A DNA stretch of 64,000 nt from Circinella umbellata (Eukaryota; Mucoromycota; Mucoromycetes; Mucorales; Lichtheimiaceae), in NCBI GenBank assembly GCA_025093555.1, contig JAIWNF010000005.1, forward strand, positions 372,001-436,000, in the 5' to 3' direction. A program made the position numbers and the translations under genes. Each line of letters begins with the position of its first letter. Within the stretch, counting starts at the first letter, position 1. Of this stretch, positions 1 through 13,319 are shown piece by piece. The notes beneath the pieces are model-generated. The model was not told the origin of the DNA and did not search any database. It worked only from the letters and a program-made list of their open reading frames with translations.

Positions 1-2926
1 ATTAAACAGTATGTTGTTGTTCTGTTCCTTATATACCACTTTTTAACTTCAAAAGAAAAAAATATGAAGTTGCCTCCACTTAACTTTACTACGCAGCTCA
101 TCTTTTATTCACACAGCTGAATCTGAATTTTTTTTTAAAAAAACTGAGTAGGAGGAGAGAGTTAAGTGTAGGGTACATAAGAGGTATTCGCTTCAATTTA
201 CGTCTAAATACTTTTCTTCTCATAAAGTTTCTATCTACCACACTCAGTTAGCTTTTTCCATTACCAAGGGTCTTATCTTCAGATTATGTCACATCTCTAT
301 TATCTACTGTGTAATATTTTAATTTAGATATCCCTCAAAAAGGCAACCATATGCTATGGGCGCTAGTCACCACAGTTTCTGTAATAAATATAAATTTCTA
401 ATTGAGATCCTTGTTATGACTCTTTATGTGCTCTGACAACTTTTACTGCTCAGATGCAGTGGGTGTAGGTAACTAATTTGACAAGTTAATTCTTACTGTA
501 GTGTGACTCAATACTAAATAACATTTATGATTTGCGTTAAGTTGTTAAATATAATGAGAACATGTATATAAATTCACAGTCGTATCTAAGTTTACTTGTT
601 TTAAAATTTAATGTCTCTTTTGAAAAAATACCTAATAAAGCTTCGAGGTATATCAGTATCATTGAAATAAATTATTAACTTACCAATGAAGAGCAATAAT
701 CAATTTCTGCTTATTTTTTTTTAGATTTATCAGATCTATATAGTTCAGGCTTGAAGTACTTGAATAACTCAAAAAGAAAAAGAAAAGGAAAAAAAGAAAT
801 TGAAGGATGGGGGCGGTGTGTGTCGTCCACGTTATATACCATCATCGAATAGGAAGGAAATAACAATCGATATCGATAATAATATACATCTGTCGCTTTT
901 TTTTATAACAATTATTTTATAAATAGTTTTTTATTAACAAATAAGATAACAAATAAGATAACGGCATTGTAAGTGTTTGTATGTGGATTTTATTGATATT
1001 TAAAGTATACGGATGTATATGGTGTATTTCACTTATAACCGCCAGGATTTTACCCTAACTTTAGAGAGCTTCAGAGACATACGAACTAAAGATTTTGATT
1101 TTTTAATTGATAGCATATATTTTTACGTATACTTAAAACATTTATTATGGATTAGCTTCCCACAACAAGACGTTGTTATGAAGCTGAAGGTTGTCAAAGT
1201 TGATCGGTGAAGCTCAAATTTAGCAGAGAAGAAACAATTGATTAATGTATCTCCGCTATGTTACACAAACATTTCTAAGTAGAAACATACAATTCCGATG
1301 TGCAACTACAAGTACTGTGTAGATTAGTATATCTATCTAGCAAAGGTGAAATGATTAATTGGGGCATATATATATAATATACTGAAAATGTCAAAAAAAA
1401 GAAAGAGGCATTATAATTGTAACCACAGATAGTATTATATCTGCTATTTTAAAAGTGTAAATAAAGATCCATGCAGTTATAGAAAGAAATGAAAAATGAA
1501 GTGACATACAGATACAAAGATAATTATAATTGTTGTGTATATATTGAACATATACTACATACGTAGGAGCCTTATAGCCTGATCTTGGGAAACAGAAAAT
1601 GTCTCTTTGTAAAACTGCAGAATATGCAAGTCATATCTTTAAACTCTCTCAAAAGTACTACTGCAAATGCAACTGGATTAAAAGATACTAATAGAGCAGC
1701 AAAACGAACAGTACAAGTTGACAGTGCTTATTCATTTCAAGCTTTCAGACAATACTTGGCTGGTTTTTTCTTAGACTTTCTCCTGTTGGTTGAATCCAAC
1801 CGTATTTCAATCCTTTTTTTTATAGAGCGTTTGTAGTTTTTTGAAATGCATATTTACAAAGCATTGCAATCAGTGAAACAGCTCTAGGAGATATAGTTCT
1901 TATCGCCATATCAGCATCATTGATCAGAGATTTTTCCCTACTTTTGCTACACTATAAACATAATATTTACTATATATAGTGGATGTGTTCAAAATGACAA
2001 AATTGAAACAATTTCTCGATTCTGGCGGTTATAAGCGAAATACACCATACGTAGCTGACGCGTTATGAACAACTTCAAAAGAAAATTGGTTATAGTTCAT
2101 CAATAGAGCAAATATAATAACCAAAGTTACATTCAATTATTTTTTGTTACTTCTCTTAGTTCTATAGCTAAATAATAGTACAATAACCAAAAATTGTTTA
2201 TACATTTGTATGGATCGTAATAATAACTTGATGCTTAGTAGAATTTGCTTATTCGTTAAGGATCCTATTGCGTCAAACAATCACAACCCGCGCATATACT
2301 TATTTATATGTTAAAGAAGAAAACTAAAGCATAGGAATATGATACATTCACTGCACATGCTCTTATATAGGTATATCAATCCCATATTCTTGTGAACTAC
2401 ATGGCATTATTACTATCATTCAAATGAACTTTTTAAACCCAGTCACGCCTATTGCCAAATCCGTTAGGTTGTTCCTGCTGCAGAGCGATCAAATATCTTT
2501 TTCAGCTATCACTTTCTTTCTTTCCTCTCTCTCCTCTCTCTCTCTCTCTCTCTCCTTTCGCTTATTTTTTTTTTTCATACTCCTTTGCGACAAAAGGTTT
2601 TTATTTTTTCTTTCTACATCTTACCTTTACATTACGTTTAAAGTTTTATTTTTATTCATTACCAAAACTTTAACTTTCTATAGAAGTGCTTTATCGCGTT
2701 ACCGAGGCAACCGTACTTTAGTCTCTATAGTTTCACTTTTTTTTAGAGCGACAATCTTTTTCTTATTTTTTTAATTCAATCGTCAACAAAAACGTTATTG
2801 GATACAGCAACACAGCAATAAATAACACCACCAAGCCACTTGAAAACATAACTCTCTTTTACTTGCGATCGTTTCATTGATCAACTACAGATACAACCTT
2901 TTTTTTTTTATTACAAAAAAAAAAGC
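1..2926. other. gene-poor leader region
   Basis: AT-rich sequence with no convincing gene. Short open frames at 1013-1210, 1585-1836 and 2424-2774 lack family motifs, and the last is only the translation of a CT-rich tract at about 2515-2575. The stretch contains the inverted-repeat element described separately at 1020-2047. Pyrimidine-rich sequence just before 2927 is likely promoter or 5' leader of the downstream chromatin gene. Confidence 0.6.
1020..2047. mobile_element. degenerate TIR element, TA-flanked (non-autonomous)
   Basis: A 31-nt block at 1018-1048 reappears inverted at 2019-2049 with 29 of 31 positions matching (core TGGTGTATTTC, then CTTATAACCGCCAG). Both outer edges are TA (1018-1019 and 2048-2049), as expected for a Tc1/mariner-type target duplication. 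The interior of about 1 kb has only two short open frames with no recognisable DDE transposase motif, so this looks like a decayed or internally deleted copy. Superfamily assignment rests only on the TA and the TIR layout. Confidence 0.6.
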
Positions 2927-5900
2927 ATGCCATTATTAAGACGTAAAACTTTTCCACTCCTTCAACCACCTACATATGATCCCAATGGTAAAGATCGCCG
3001 AGTTTGGGTTTCACCGATCACCTCCGAGATCTATGAAGACTATGAGTATCCTTTTGAATTCAATATTTGCGCGAGCGATCGCTTTTATCCGATTGCGCAA
3101 AAACTTAATTGACACATCATAACGCGTCAACGAGAACAATCGTAAAAAGACGCGTCGTTGTTGTTTATTTTTTGTGGACCTTTTTCTTATTCTTCCCCCC
3201 TCATTAGATTTCCTCTAACCTATAAAACATTCTTTATATACAAGCTATCAATTCTTTAACTTTTTTTTTTGTTATTACTAACTTCATAGAACCTACGTCA
3301 AACGATATAATTTATATAGGCAACGTTTATGGCAATGTGAAGTGTCAGGTCGTAGTGGACTTACTTACAAAGAAGCTTTAGAAAGTGAGCGTACAGAAAC
3401 GGATCGAGTGAAAGAGAAACTGCCTGATGAATTACAAAAGCGTGTACTTCAACGAGCCCAGTTCCGTAAGTTATTACGAAAATAATATGTCTATTTATAA
3501 AGTTTATATATATTTATTTATCCAGATCCAACTTATTATTATGCATGATATACTGTATTACATAGAGATTGGTCGTTTGGATAAAGTTGTAAATGATGTT
3601 TATGACTATTATGTTGATCGATTTGATTCTGGTGATCTTGTTACATGTCGATGGACAGATGGTGTCAAGTACGTGACATAATTAGCGGGCTATTCCTTTT
3701 TCTCAATTTTTTCATTTAGAATGATAGTTACAAACTGAATTTTGTTGTTCATAATCTTACTAGGTATAGCGCACGCGTTCTACGAGCTGTTTCTGATAAT
3801 GCTCAATCTTCGATTAATGGATCCAAAACTAATGGCAAAAAACTTATGAATGGAACAACAGTATCAAATGGAAAGGAACCGACTCAGTTTCTTGTTGAGT
3901 TAGTGGACGATGATTTTTCTGGTTTGGATGATTACCAAGGAGTTATCGACAAGGAAAATTTAAAGTAAGTTGTTGGAAAAAGATTTCTTGGGGGGTTTGT
4001 TTCATCAACTAAATTTTGGAAATCTTTTTTCTTTAAAGACGTGATCGATTTGATTTCACAAAGAATTTGCTCAAGAAGTTTCTCAGAGAAAATTTGAAAA
4101 AGGATTCATATAATGGCGCACCATGGGTTGTTAAGGTACGTTGGCCAATCTCTCTTCTACATTTATAAATAGATAAAAATGTTGCTTAATATTTATTCCC
4201 AAATTCTTTGTTTTTATTAGGAATCTACTGCAAACAAATTTAAAATTGATACCAAACTTCCCAAACATCTGCAAGAAATCAAAGACAAAGTAGATGCCAA
4301 ATCTCGTCGAAAGAAACTTGTAGATGCATCTTCTGCAACTACTCTGGCTGATAATTCCAAAACAAAATCATCAAAGCCTACTGTTAGTGCTACTCAACAA
4401 CAACACCAAGAAGCACAATCCAAAAATCGTAACAAGCCTGAGGTAGTTCAAAAAAAACCTATTGTTATAGACGCGAAAAAAATTGAAGCATCTATCAAAT
4501 ATCCCATTGAAGATTTGGATATCCCATCTTATCGTCGTCAACCTTCTGGCACAGGACCCATTATCGACATGAAGCCAGGACAACCTGGTGCAGCTAAGGA
4601 AATTCTTAATCCAACAGGTGATATGCCATCATGTCCTACACCGTCACAACAACAAACAGTACCATCCGATACTCTAGGTTCTCTTTTAATGGTTTGGTCT
4701 TTTCTTAGCGTCTTTGCAAAACCACTCGGCTTATCCCCATTTCCTCTCGATGATTTTGAAAGTGCCTTGCGTCATACAAACATCGATTTTAAATCTGATT
4801 TACTCATTGAAAGTAATGTGTGTCTTTTAAACGCGATCATCAAGGAACGTCAACAACAAAAAGCCAAAAAGTCTTCTTCATCGGCATTGTCGACTGTAAA
4901 TCCCCAGCATTTATCTGTACCTTCTTCATTACGTGGAACGCCAACACGTTCACCTAGTCGTCAACCATCTGTTATGAGCGAAGATGAACAAGATGGATCC
5001 TCGGTATCTGATAGTGATAATCAACATCAAGAAGTAACTAGTTCAGCTTGGACAAATCCACATGTAGCTGAAATTGGTCATTCATGGGATGACGAACTTA
5101 TCCCTGTTGGAAATGATCGTGAAGGATGGGAAGATGTCTTAATTGGATGTATTAATCATGTAAGTAGTTTGTTATTTTTCTATATTTCATATGGGAATCA
5201 AATCAATAATTTTCGCAATGTTTATATATATATATTAATAAATAAAAATATGTAATATATATCTTATTTTTTCGATTTGTAGATTACTACACTAGACAAA
5301 GTCAGTCAAGTAGATAGAATCTTTAATTTACTTGTACCTGATGAAGAAACCACTTTAGAAGAACGAGAAGAAGCTTATTTGCAATTAAGTTTGACAGATA
5401 AGGTGTATATGCTTGGAATGCTTGTTGGTGTTGTTAATGAATGTGCATTTATTAAGTAAGTTATCAAACAAAATTAATTTAGAAAATGAAAATATTACAT
5501 AGGATAGGATCAATACTTATAGTTATATGACTGTTATAGAGAATTTATGGAAGAATGTCAAGAACAAATGACTGAATTGCGAAAACAAAAAATTGATTTA
5601 AGTCGTGAACGAAAAAGGATGTAAGTAGATGGGTGTAATAAGAAGAAGAGGAGGAGGAAGAAAAGAGGTCAATTAAAAACTTAACCTTTTGATTTTTTTT
5701 AAATATACACACATAGCCATGCAGAACGCCAAGAGTTAGAGCGAAGTATCAAGGAAGATGAAAAAGAAAATGCATCAGATTCGGATGATTCTGAATCAGA
5801 GGGTGAAACTGGTGATGAAGAGAACATGTTAGTAAAACCTAATATTTTTGATACGAATGTGATATTTGGCGATATACTAACAAAAATAAAATAAAAACAA

Positions 5901-7053
5901 CTACTACTATATATAGCGATCGAACACCATCACAACAAGAAACATCAGCATCTTCATCTTCACGATCTGAATCCCGTCAAGCATTATTAAAGCGTAAACA
6001 AATTGAACGTGAAGAAAGAGAAGTAAAAAGAATGAAATTATATCATCAACAACGAGAAGAAGCCCGAGCACGAAGTCAAATCCTTAAGGCACGTAGCACA
6101 GCACGTAGAAAATTGGATGAAGAGGAACGACATTTACATAAAAAGGTATATATCATAAAATTGATAGACCCATTCTTTACTTTCATCCTAATAGCTAATA
6201 TTATATATTACACAGGAAGAACAAATTGAACATAGTATGCGCAGATATACTACAGCACGAATAAAACCATTAGGTCGTGACAAATTTTATAGTCGATATT
6301 TATATTTGGATAACATTGGAGGGGGAACGACACACGGTACTGGAAGGTTATTTGTTCAAAGTCCTAGTGATGTAGATTTCACTCTTCTTCGAGAACGTAA
6401 TGATCCTACGACGTACGCTGAAATTAAACAAATCACCACTTTAACAAATACAATTAATACTAATGCCAATTCAGCAAACGGAACCAACGCATCTAATAAT
6501 CTTCATTCGTGCGGGCACGGTGGAGGTGTCCAATTCGTATCAACATTAATGAAAGCGCAAGGTTTTGAAAAAGAAGCAGAATTTATGAAGAAACGGATAG
6601 AGGTTATGGAAGGAATGGAAGATAATGAAGCTGCAACTACTTTACAACCAGAAGAATGGTGGCGATGCTATGATGAACCAGAAGATGTAAGTGATAAAAA
6701 TAATTTAAATTAGTTATTGAAAAGAAATGTATCTAATTAATTTGACAAATGATAGATTGAGAACCTTTTAGCATGGTTGAATCCAAAGGGTGAACGAGAA
6801 CATAAATTGAAAAAGGAACTTACCAAGCATTCACATGATTTGGCATTGGGCATGAAAAAGAGAATCACTGTGAGTATTTTTTTTTCAATTCGATATATTG
6901 TTCAAATGATATATACGAAATACTTATTCGTTTAATTGATAGGAACATAATAATGCATCGAAACCAGAAGTAACACGTCGAAGTACTCGTAAAAATACAA
7001 CAAATGGACCTATTAGTTCATGGCAAGCCTATGTCAATAAATATGCCAAATAA
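2927..7053 (+). CDS. ITC1: ISWI chromatin-remodelling complex accessory subunit (Itc1/Acf1-like, WAC-DDT-WHIM)
   Basis: Thirteen exons join in phase: 2927-3045, 3290-3465, 3566-3668, 3764-3964, 4039-4135, 4221-5159, 5283-5455, 5540-5620, 5717-5827, 5917-6145, 6216-6686, 6756-6869, 6943-7053 (974 aa). The N-terminus MPLLRRKTFPLL, followed by YEDYETYVKRYNLYRQRLWQC, is a WAC domain (about residues 1-125). A DDT domain lies near 385-440 (GSLLMVWSFLSVFAKPLG). A WHIM1-like segment lies near 546-630, then an acidic, charged coiled region, and a WSD/WHIM2 motif KPLGRDKFYSRYLYL near 759-773. Proteins of this layout partner the ISWI ATPase in nucleosome spacing and transcriptional repression in the nucleus. 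The WAC start and the phase at every junction support this model. The next gene, TRM5, follows on the same strand after 274 bp. Confidence 0.93.
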
Positions 7054-7327
7054 TCAACAGTAGTTTAATATTAGCTAGTAAAACTTTAGAAACAAGCAAC
7101 TATAATTCATTCACATTTAAAAAATAATAACCAATAACTCATTCATATATTATATACATAATAAATCATTTTCGAAATTTCAATGATATTAAGCTTATCT
7201 TTACTCCAATAGAATTGGGAAATCCTTTCAAAACAAAGTCCGGCATTGTTTTTTTATTATTATTCGAGAAACCCGATCTTAATTATTTTTTAATCGATCA
7301 ACTTTTTTGACACTTCTATATAAAAAA

Positions 7328-9515
7328 ATGACTCGTGCATTTGTTCCTCCTGTCCAGCATGGCATGAAAATCTTAAATCGTGAAGCATTTAAAAAAACCG
7401 TATCAACACTTGCTATGCGTGTACAAGCTAAGCATGTTGGTGGTCTCATGAAAAACTTATCAAGGTTTTGACTATTTATTTTTTACTTGTAAAAAACTCA
7501 ACTAAACTCACCAATGTAATACATTCTAACCTTTTCTTCTTCTTAGTGAATTATTGAATCAACCACGTTTACGTAATGTTGCTAATAGTGATCAACAAGA
7601 TACAAAACTTATATTACTTAGAAACGATTTACGAGAAGAAGGTAAAAAAAAAAAGAGGGGGAGAGAGGAGGGTAAAAGGTTGTCAGAGCCAAAGAAAAAA
7701 CTAAAAAGTAAAAATTAGATATTTCAAAGTTACCTGAAGAAATAAAATCAATAATTGAAAAAGAAAATCTTGGATTTGAACGCTATTCAATGGATTTAGA
7801 TTATTCTTATTGGACTGCAGGTAAAAGATTATTAAAAGGAAAGGAATATGAGATGATTTTAATCCATTTATTTATTGTCGTAGATCAAATTTTACATGCT
7901 GTTATTCCTGCAGAAGATACACCAGCATCTTATACACAAATTGGTCATATTGCTCATATGAACTTGAAAGAAGAATTTTTTCCATGGAAGGAATTAATCG
8001 GTCAAGTCATTTTGGATGTAAGTATATTTTATAAAAGAGTAGAAAAAAAAAGAGGATATATAAGTAACTCATTAAACCCAATTTTCTCTAGAAAAATAAA
8101 AACATTACAACTGTAGTAAATAAAACAAATAATATTGATACAACATTTCGTTTCTTTCAAATGGAAATTCTTGCTGGAGAAAATAATATGATTGCTCAAG
8201 TGGTAAGAGAGAAGAAAGGGTTCTTTTTATTATGATATGAATAATAGCATCGTAAATCAATTACTCAATCTTAGTTACATATATACAATATTATAGAAAG
8301 AAAGTGGATGCAGGTTTAAGTTTGATTTTTCTAAAGTTTATTGGAATTCACGGTTACATACTGAACATGATCGTCTTATTCAAATGTTTAAAAAAGATGA
8401 ATATATCTGTAAGTAAACACTTTTAAATAGTAATTACTAGAAAGATCAAATGGGAATAGGGTGTATCTTTTGATTAACAATGTGTCTTTGTATATATCAG
8501 GTGATGTATTCGCAGGTGTGGGTCCGTTCGCATTACCTTCCGCTAAAAAAGGCTCTATCGTCTATGCAAATGATTTAAATCCGTCTTCGTATGAATGGCT
8601 TAATGAGAATGTTAAACTTAACAAAGTAAAAAAAAAAAAGATATTTTAATTCCTAAAAAAGTGATTCTTCCACGAGGAGAAATACTGATAATCTTTTTTT
8701 ATATTATATATATATAGATCACCAAGGGTATTCACACGTACAATTTAGATGGACGGGAATTTATTAAAAAAGCTGTTGAAGATCTTCAAGCAACTTCCAA
8801 AGAATGGAAAACATTTGATCATTTTGTAATGAATCTTCCTGCGACAGCTATTGAATTTCTTGGTAAATATTTAGATACACATACTATCGATTTTTTTTCT
8901 GTGAATAATCTATTATATATGTTATATTAACAAAAGCATTCGATTGAATATATTTTTATATTTTGCATTAGATACGTTTCACGGACTGTATCGTGATCAA
9001 AAGGCTCGATTTGATGCTACTCAATCTGCAAAGCTTCCCATGATCCATTGTCACTGTTTCACCAGAAGTTCGGAGCCTGCCAATGATATTATTGAGGTAA
9101 GTCAACGCGTACAATTTTTTTTAGTTACCCGCATCACTTATAATCATGGGAACAAAAAAATTATATATATTTTATGTAGCGAGCAAGTCAAGTGATCGGT
9201 GCGCCCATTGACCGTGCGACAAGTGTCGCTCATAATGTCAGAAACGTTGCGCCGAATAAGGAGATGTATTGCTTGAGTTTCCGTCTAACTCCGGAAATGG
9301 CATTTGCAACTAGGTGAGCTATATAACTATCAATGTAAAATAGAAGGCTCTATAAAGAGAGGAAGAGGCATGTGTGTATATAGGGAGAGAATGAACATAT
9401 AGATGTTTTTTTTGTTCTAATTGTATGATAATTAAGTAATGGAAAACGAAAACTTGAAGTAGATGAAGACCAAAAGAATCAAGAACCAACACAACAAAAG
9501 GCAGCCAAAAATTAA
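7328..9515 (+). CDS. TRM5: tRNA (guanine-37-N1)-methyltransferase
   Basis: Eleven exons: 7328-7464, 7547-7641, 7719-7820, 7884-8017, 8092-8202, 8297-8408, 8501-8625, 8718-8862, 8972-9096, 9180-9313, 9437-9515 (432 aa). Trm5 makes m1G37 next to the anticodon, using S-adenosylmethionine, and prevents +1 frameshifting. It acts in cytosol, nucleus and mitochondria. Family signatures are [46 protein letters not shown] (split here by an exon join), [18 protein letters not shown], the SAM site [13 protein letters not shown] (from residue 231), ANDLNP, and the catalytic-loop motif [12 protein letters not shown]. Removing the 63-nt intron at 7821-7883, which has no in-frame stop, restores the family sequence [15 protein letters not shown]. 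Many family members carry an N-terminal mitochondrial extension. Here the protein starts directly with [16 protein letters not shown], so no clear presequence is seen. Confidence 0.95.
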
Positions 9516-11250
9516 AAAATAAAATAAAAATATTTAAACAAGTCTTTTTTTTTACCAGGATTATGGATTAACACATAGTACAATGGATTATGATATTGAA
9601 AAAGAAAGATTAGTAGCTTCCTGATAGATGATATCAAAAATATGATACTGATTATTGGTTCACTTATTTATTTACACCAACTTATAACTTGTTAATTGTT
9701 TATTTTTAACATATGAATTCAGCAAGCTTGATACCATTATTATAATACATGCAGCGAGTTTCTATTTTGCGCGCCAATTATTAACTGTTATTATTTGCAC
9801 TATCCTTTCACACGAACCTATGACTTTGTAATCTTTCTAATCACTTATTTTATTATGGTGGTACTAAAAAATACATATCAATACGTAAGGTTGGAATAAA
9901 AGAAGCTGTCTACTTTTATAAACCCATGTACTTGCACACCGTTTACAATCAATGCTGGTATAGCATCATAACTCGTTGTTCAATCTATCTCAGATATTGG
10001 TAGAAGGAAATCTTTGGCATATCAACTAACAAAAACTTGATTATCGGATTTTCTTCTTAGAGTATATAATGTACAGCTTATAACTTTATCTTTGGATATC
10101 AGTGTAAAAAAAAAACTCCGGAGGCACGTTTCATTTGAAGCTAGGTATTACAGTCCGTACCCGGAACCAAATGACATTTGATGGGATTATATATTACCTA
10201 AATTAGTTATCGAAGCACCAACATTTGTACGCGTATGTGTTCAATGCATCCGTCCCCACTTTCATGATGTAACAGAGAAATGATACTTGTTGAATCTATA
10301 GTAACCAACAATCTTTTTGCTACATATATGACACAAAAAATAAATAAAAAGTGCACGCACGTCCAATTTCATGGGCCCGTGTAATATAATATGATCCCCG
10401 GAAAAGGTCGTCAGTTGTCAATTTTAAATCAGAAGCTGAAAGTACCTAATACATTTCTCATCTTAGCAGGAACAGGCTCTAATGACTTAATCTCTTCTCA
10501 TGTATAGTTATGTGGTCTATCCCCCCACGTTATATATAGCTCGGGACCACGATATCCGTTCTCCGGTTGCATTCTATCATCAACTCTGTATCAATAGAAG
10601 GCAATAGGCCAAAGCAAACAAAAAAAAGAGTTACTTTATTTGTACACATGTAATTTCAAAATCGAATTGGATTGAGGTAATTTCTGTTTAATTACCCACG
10701 ATAAATGAAAGTATCACGCCTTCTCTGATATGATTCCCTTTTTTTTAAGAATCCCCTGGTCCCCTGGACCTTTTTTTTTCGTGCACGGTTTTTTTTTGAG
10801 CGGAAGATGGAAGGGAAGCGGGTTGAGTCCATTCCGGAATAAAAGAAGGATTGTCTGAGCACAACTTGTTAAATCTAAATTTTGACTTTTTGTACATTAT
10901 AAACATCTGTGCACGTTACTTGTTTTTTTCATACTGTGTTACCCTCCCCCCTCTTTTTTTTTATATCACTTAGAGAATGAAAAGTTAGAGAACAAATCTC
11001 ATAAAGAATAAATAAAAAGCTTTAAACTATGTGACCAATCAGATTATTTATTTAAATCGAAAAGGGTAAGTTTCTTAAAACGCGCCCACCTAGTAACTGG
11101 TAAAAAACTGTATAGCTAATTTGATGTAGGATCATCCGAATACCTCCGAGCTTTGTTATTGTTTTATGAAGACATCATTATAAGACTGCCAATTTTTTTT
11201 ATTTCGTCAATAAATTGATAAGTAATAATGATAAAAATACTATTTTATTG
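9516..11250. other. intergenic, nothing recognised
   Basis: About 1.7 kb of AT-rich sequence between TRM5 and the end of the minus-strand methyltransferase. No open frame with coding character, no tRNA-like box pair and no obvious repeat was found. Confidence 0.6.
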
Positions 11251-12312
11251 TCATTTACGTTTCCAAACGCTCAGTTTTTCTTCACCTAAACGACTTTCAT
11301 GTCCTTTAGCATCTTCCAAATAAACATTATCAAAATTTTCATTTAACAATTCATGATATCTAATAAAATAAAAATTTCTTGTGTGAGAAACAAACAACAA
11401 CAACAAACCAAGCATTATTAAAAAAAAGCGCGGCACTTTTTTTTTTCAAGGGTAACTTAACATCGTATCATCATCACACCAAGAACAAAAAAAAACGTGT
11501 AATAAAAGTTTTTTTTTGTGTAATCCAATTTGGGGGTGCACTTACATTTCAACGGAAAGAGTAAATGGTGGTTGTTTTGCTTTTTCCTTGAGTGGATATT
11601 GTAAAGCAATAAGTGTGCCGCCAGGCTTAATGATTTCGGCCATACGTTTTCCCCAATCTGGTCTCATGTGAGGTGGCATTGCACATAAAAACCTGTTATT
11701 AACAATTGTTAGATTGCAAAACAGTACCTTTCTTAAAAAATTAAAATAAGAGTGTGAGATATATGTTTTTTTACGTGTAATCATAGACCAAGTCATAGCC
11801 ACCTTCAGGAAACTTGAATTTAAAAAAATCATCACAGATAAAATCATATTGACCATGACTTTTGTTGCCTAGTTTCTGTTATTAATGTGAGGGGGGCGGG
11901 GGCGGTGGTTGTTATGGTTACTGTTTTTGTATATATTATTATGCTTCGTTGCGCGCCAAGTACTTTTTTTTTGTTACCTCATTGCATAAATTAACACAAG
12001 TTGAACTCATATCTAACCCTGTGATATGAAGGTCGTCTGTGGCCAAAAGTACCACATCATACCCTCTTTTAGGCGGGTATGTTTTTTATGTTGCCTTTTC
12101 AGTTAGTTCATTTTGAAAGAAAAGAGAAATATCCAAAGTATATAAACATATTATATAAAAAAAACTTACGAACCACAACCGGGTACCAGGCCAATTCCAG
12201 TTGAAGGTATAAGGCTAGAGTGGTTTTTCATTAAATCTTCTAAAGCAGGACTTGCTTGCCCTTTATCCCAAGGGGTCTCAGCATTATCCCAACGATTACA
12301 CCAATCTGTCAT
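11251..12312 (-). CDS. TPMT-family thiol/thiopurine S-methyltransferase-like protein
   Basis: Five exons on the minus strand, in transcription order: 12312-12170, 12065-11978, 11875-11775, 11692-11546, 11359-11251, joining in phase to 195 aa. It is a small SAM-dependent methyltransferase. MTDWCNRWDNAETPWDKGQ is the N-terminal signature of the family, LVPGCGSGYDVVLLA (about 42-56) is SAM motif I, and ITGLDMSS is the acidic second-strand motif. YDLVYDYTFLCAMPPHMRPDW and KPGGTLIALQYP match the family core (DYTFLCALPP type, as in plant thiol methyltransferases and TPMT). Members methylate halide, thiol or thiopurine acceptors; the substrate here cannot be read from sequence. The gene is divergent from the Zn2Cys6 gene at 13320, with about 1 kb between the starts. 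Confidence 0.9.
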
Positions 12313-13319
12313 TTTGGAGATCTCGAAAAAAAAAAAGAAAGAGAAAGCGTGTCAGTGTACTGTGTAATGTGTTCTGTGCGAGTGGGTGGACCAAAAAAAA
12401 GTAACCAGACTGCGGGGAATTTTATTATAATGTTCTAGCTCAATTATGGGGGGAAAGAGCACAGGAGAAGAAAGGAGAGCGCCAAAATAGAAAGGCAGGA
12501 GAATCCAAGTTTTTTTTTGGGGGGTGGGGGAGGGCCCCAAAATGAAGGTTAAGAGGAGAGATGGGAAATAGGATCTTAGTCCGGCCAGACCTGCTTACGC
12601 GGTTCCGGGCGTGCTTGATTTCATAACTAAGCAACTGTGCACGAGGTTCCTCAGCTGTTGTCACACGGCATCGGATCGGCAACGATTTATAAGACGGCCG
12701 TCCTTTTGATATCTAAAAAATCCCGGCAAACAAATAATATTGCTATTATTATTATCGTACATAAGGAAAAGGAAGAGAAACAGAAAAGAAAGATATTTTA
12801 TCAATATAGACTAGTATCATTTGCATCATTCTTATTTTTCGCTACTGTTGTTATTATGAGGATGGTTATTATAGACAGCCCCCTTCTTTTCCTTCTGTTT
12901 AAGTTGAGGAAGTTCGGTAAATAAAGATTGTCCTTTACGAAAATCATTTAAAGGGTTTTTTTTTATAGTATGATGTGGTAAATGTGCTGTATGTGGCGCA
13001 AGGGGGGATAAAAAAAAAAGTGGGTTCAAAAAAATAATAAACAATAGCAGAAATGTGCGCGTTTTAAACCCGGAAGTAGCAACCGGTCACGACGAACGAA
13101 GCACACACTACTCAAACATCTCCTGCCTATATTAAGGACCCGCTCTTTTCCCTTTTTCTCAATTTCTTCTTCCTCTTTAAATCTGTCTCTTTCTTCTTTT
13201 CTTTTTTTTTTCCAACTTTTTTTCTTGTTATATTTTTCTTTTTCTCCTTTCATTTTTTCTTCTCTTTATATATATATTTTTCTTTTATAAAAGAAAAAAC
13301 TAATCAACCAATATAAGAA
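12313..13319. other. divergent intergenic/promoter region
   Basis: About 1 kb between the divergent starts of the TPMT-like gene and the Zn2Cys6 gene. It contains a GC-richer patch at about 12500-12700 and a long CT-rich tract at 13141-13260 just before the Zn2Cys6 start, which is probably its promoter or 5' leader. Open frames on both strands here are low-complexity shadows. Confidence 0.5.

Noticed and set aside
7821..7883. Reading straight through this stop-free segment of TRM5
   Set aside because: It has good donor and acceptor signals, and removing it restores the conserved family sequence [12 protein letters not shown].
11379..11564. Plus-strand frame opposite the TPMT-like gene
   Set aside because: Lies over a minus-strand intron and exon ends; low-complexity Lys/Phe, no coding signal.
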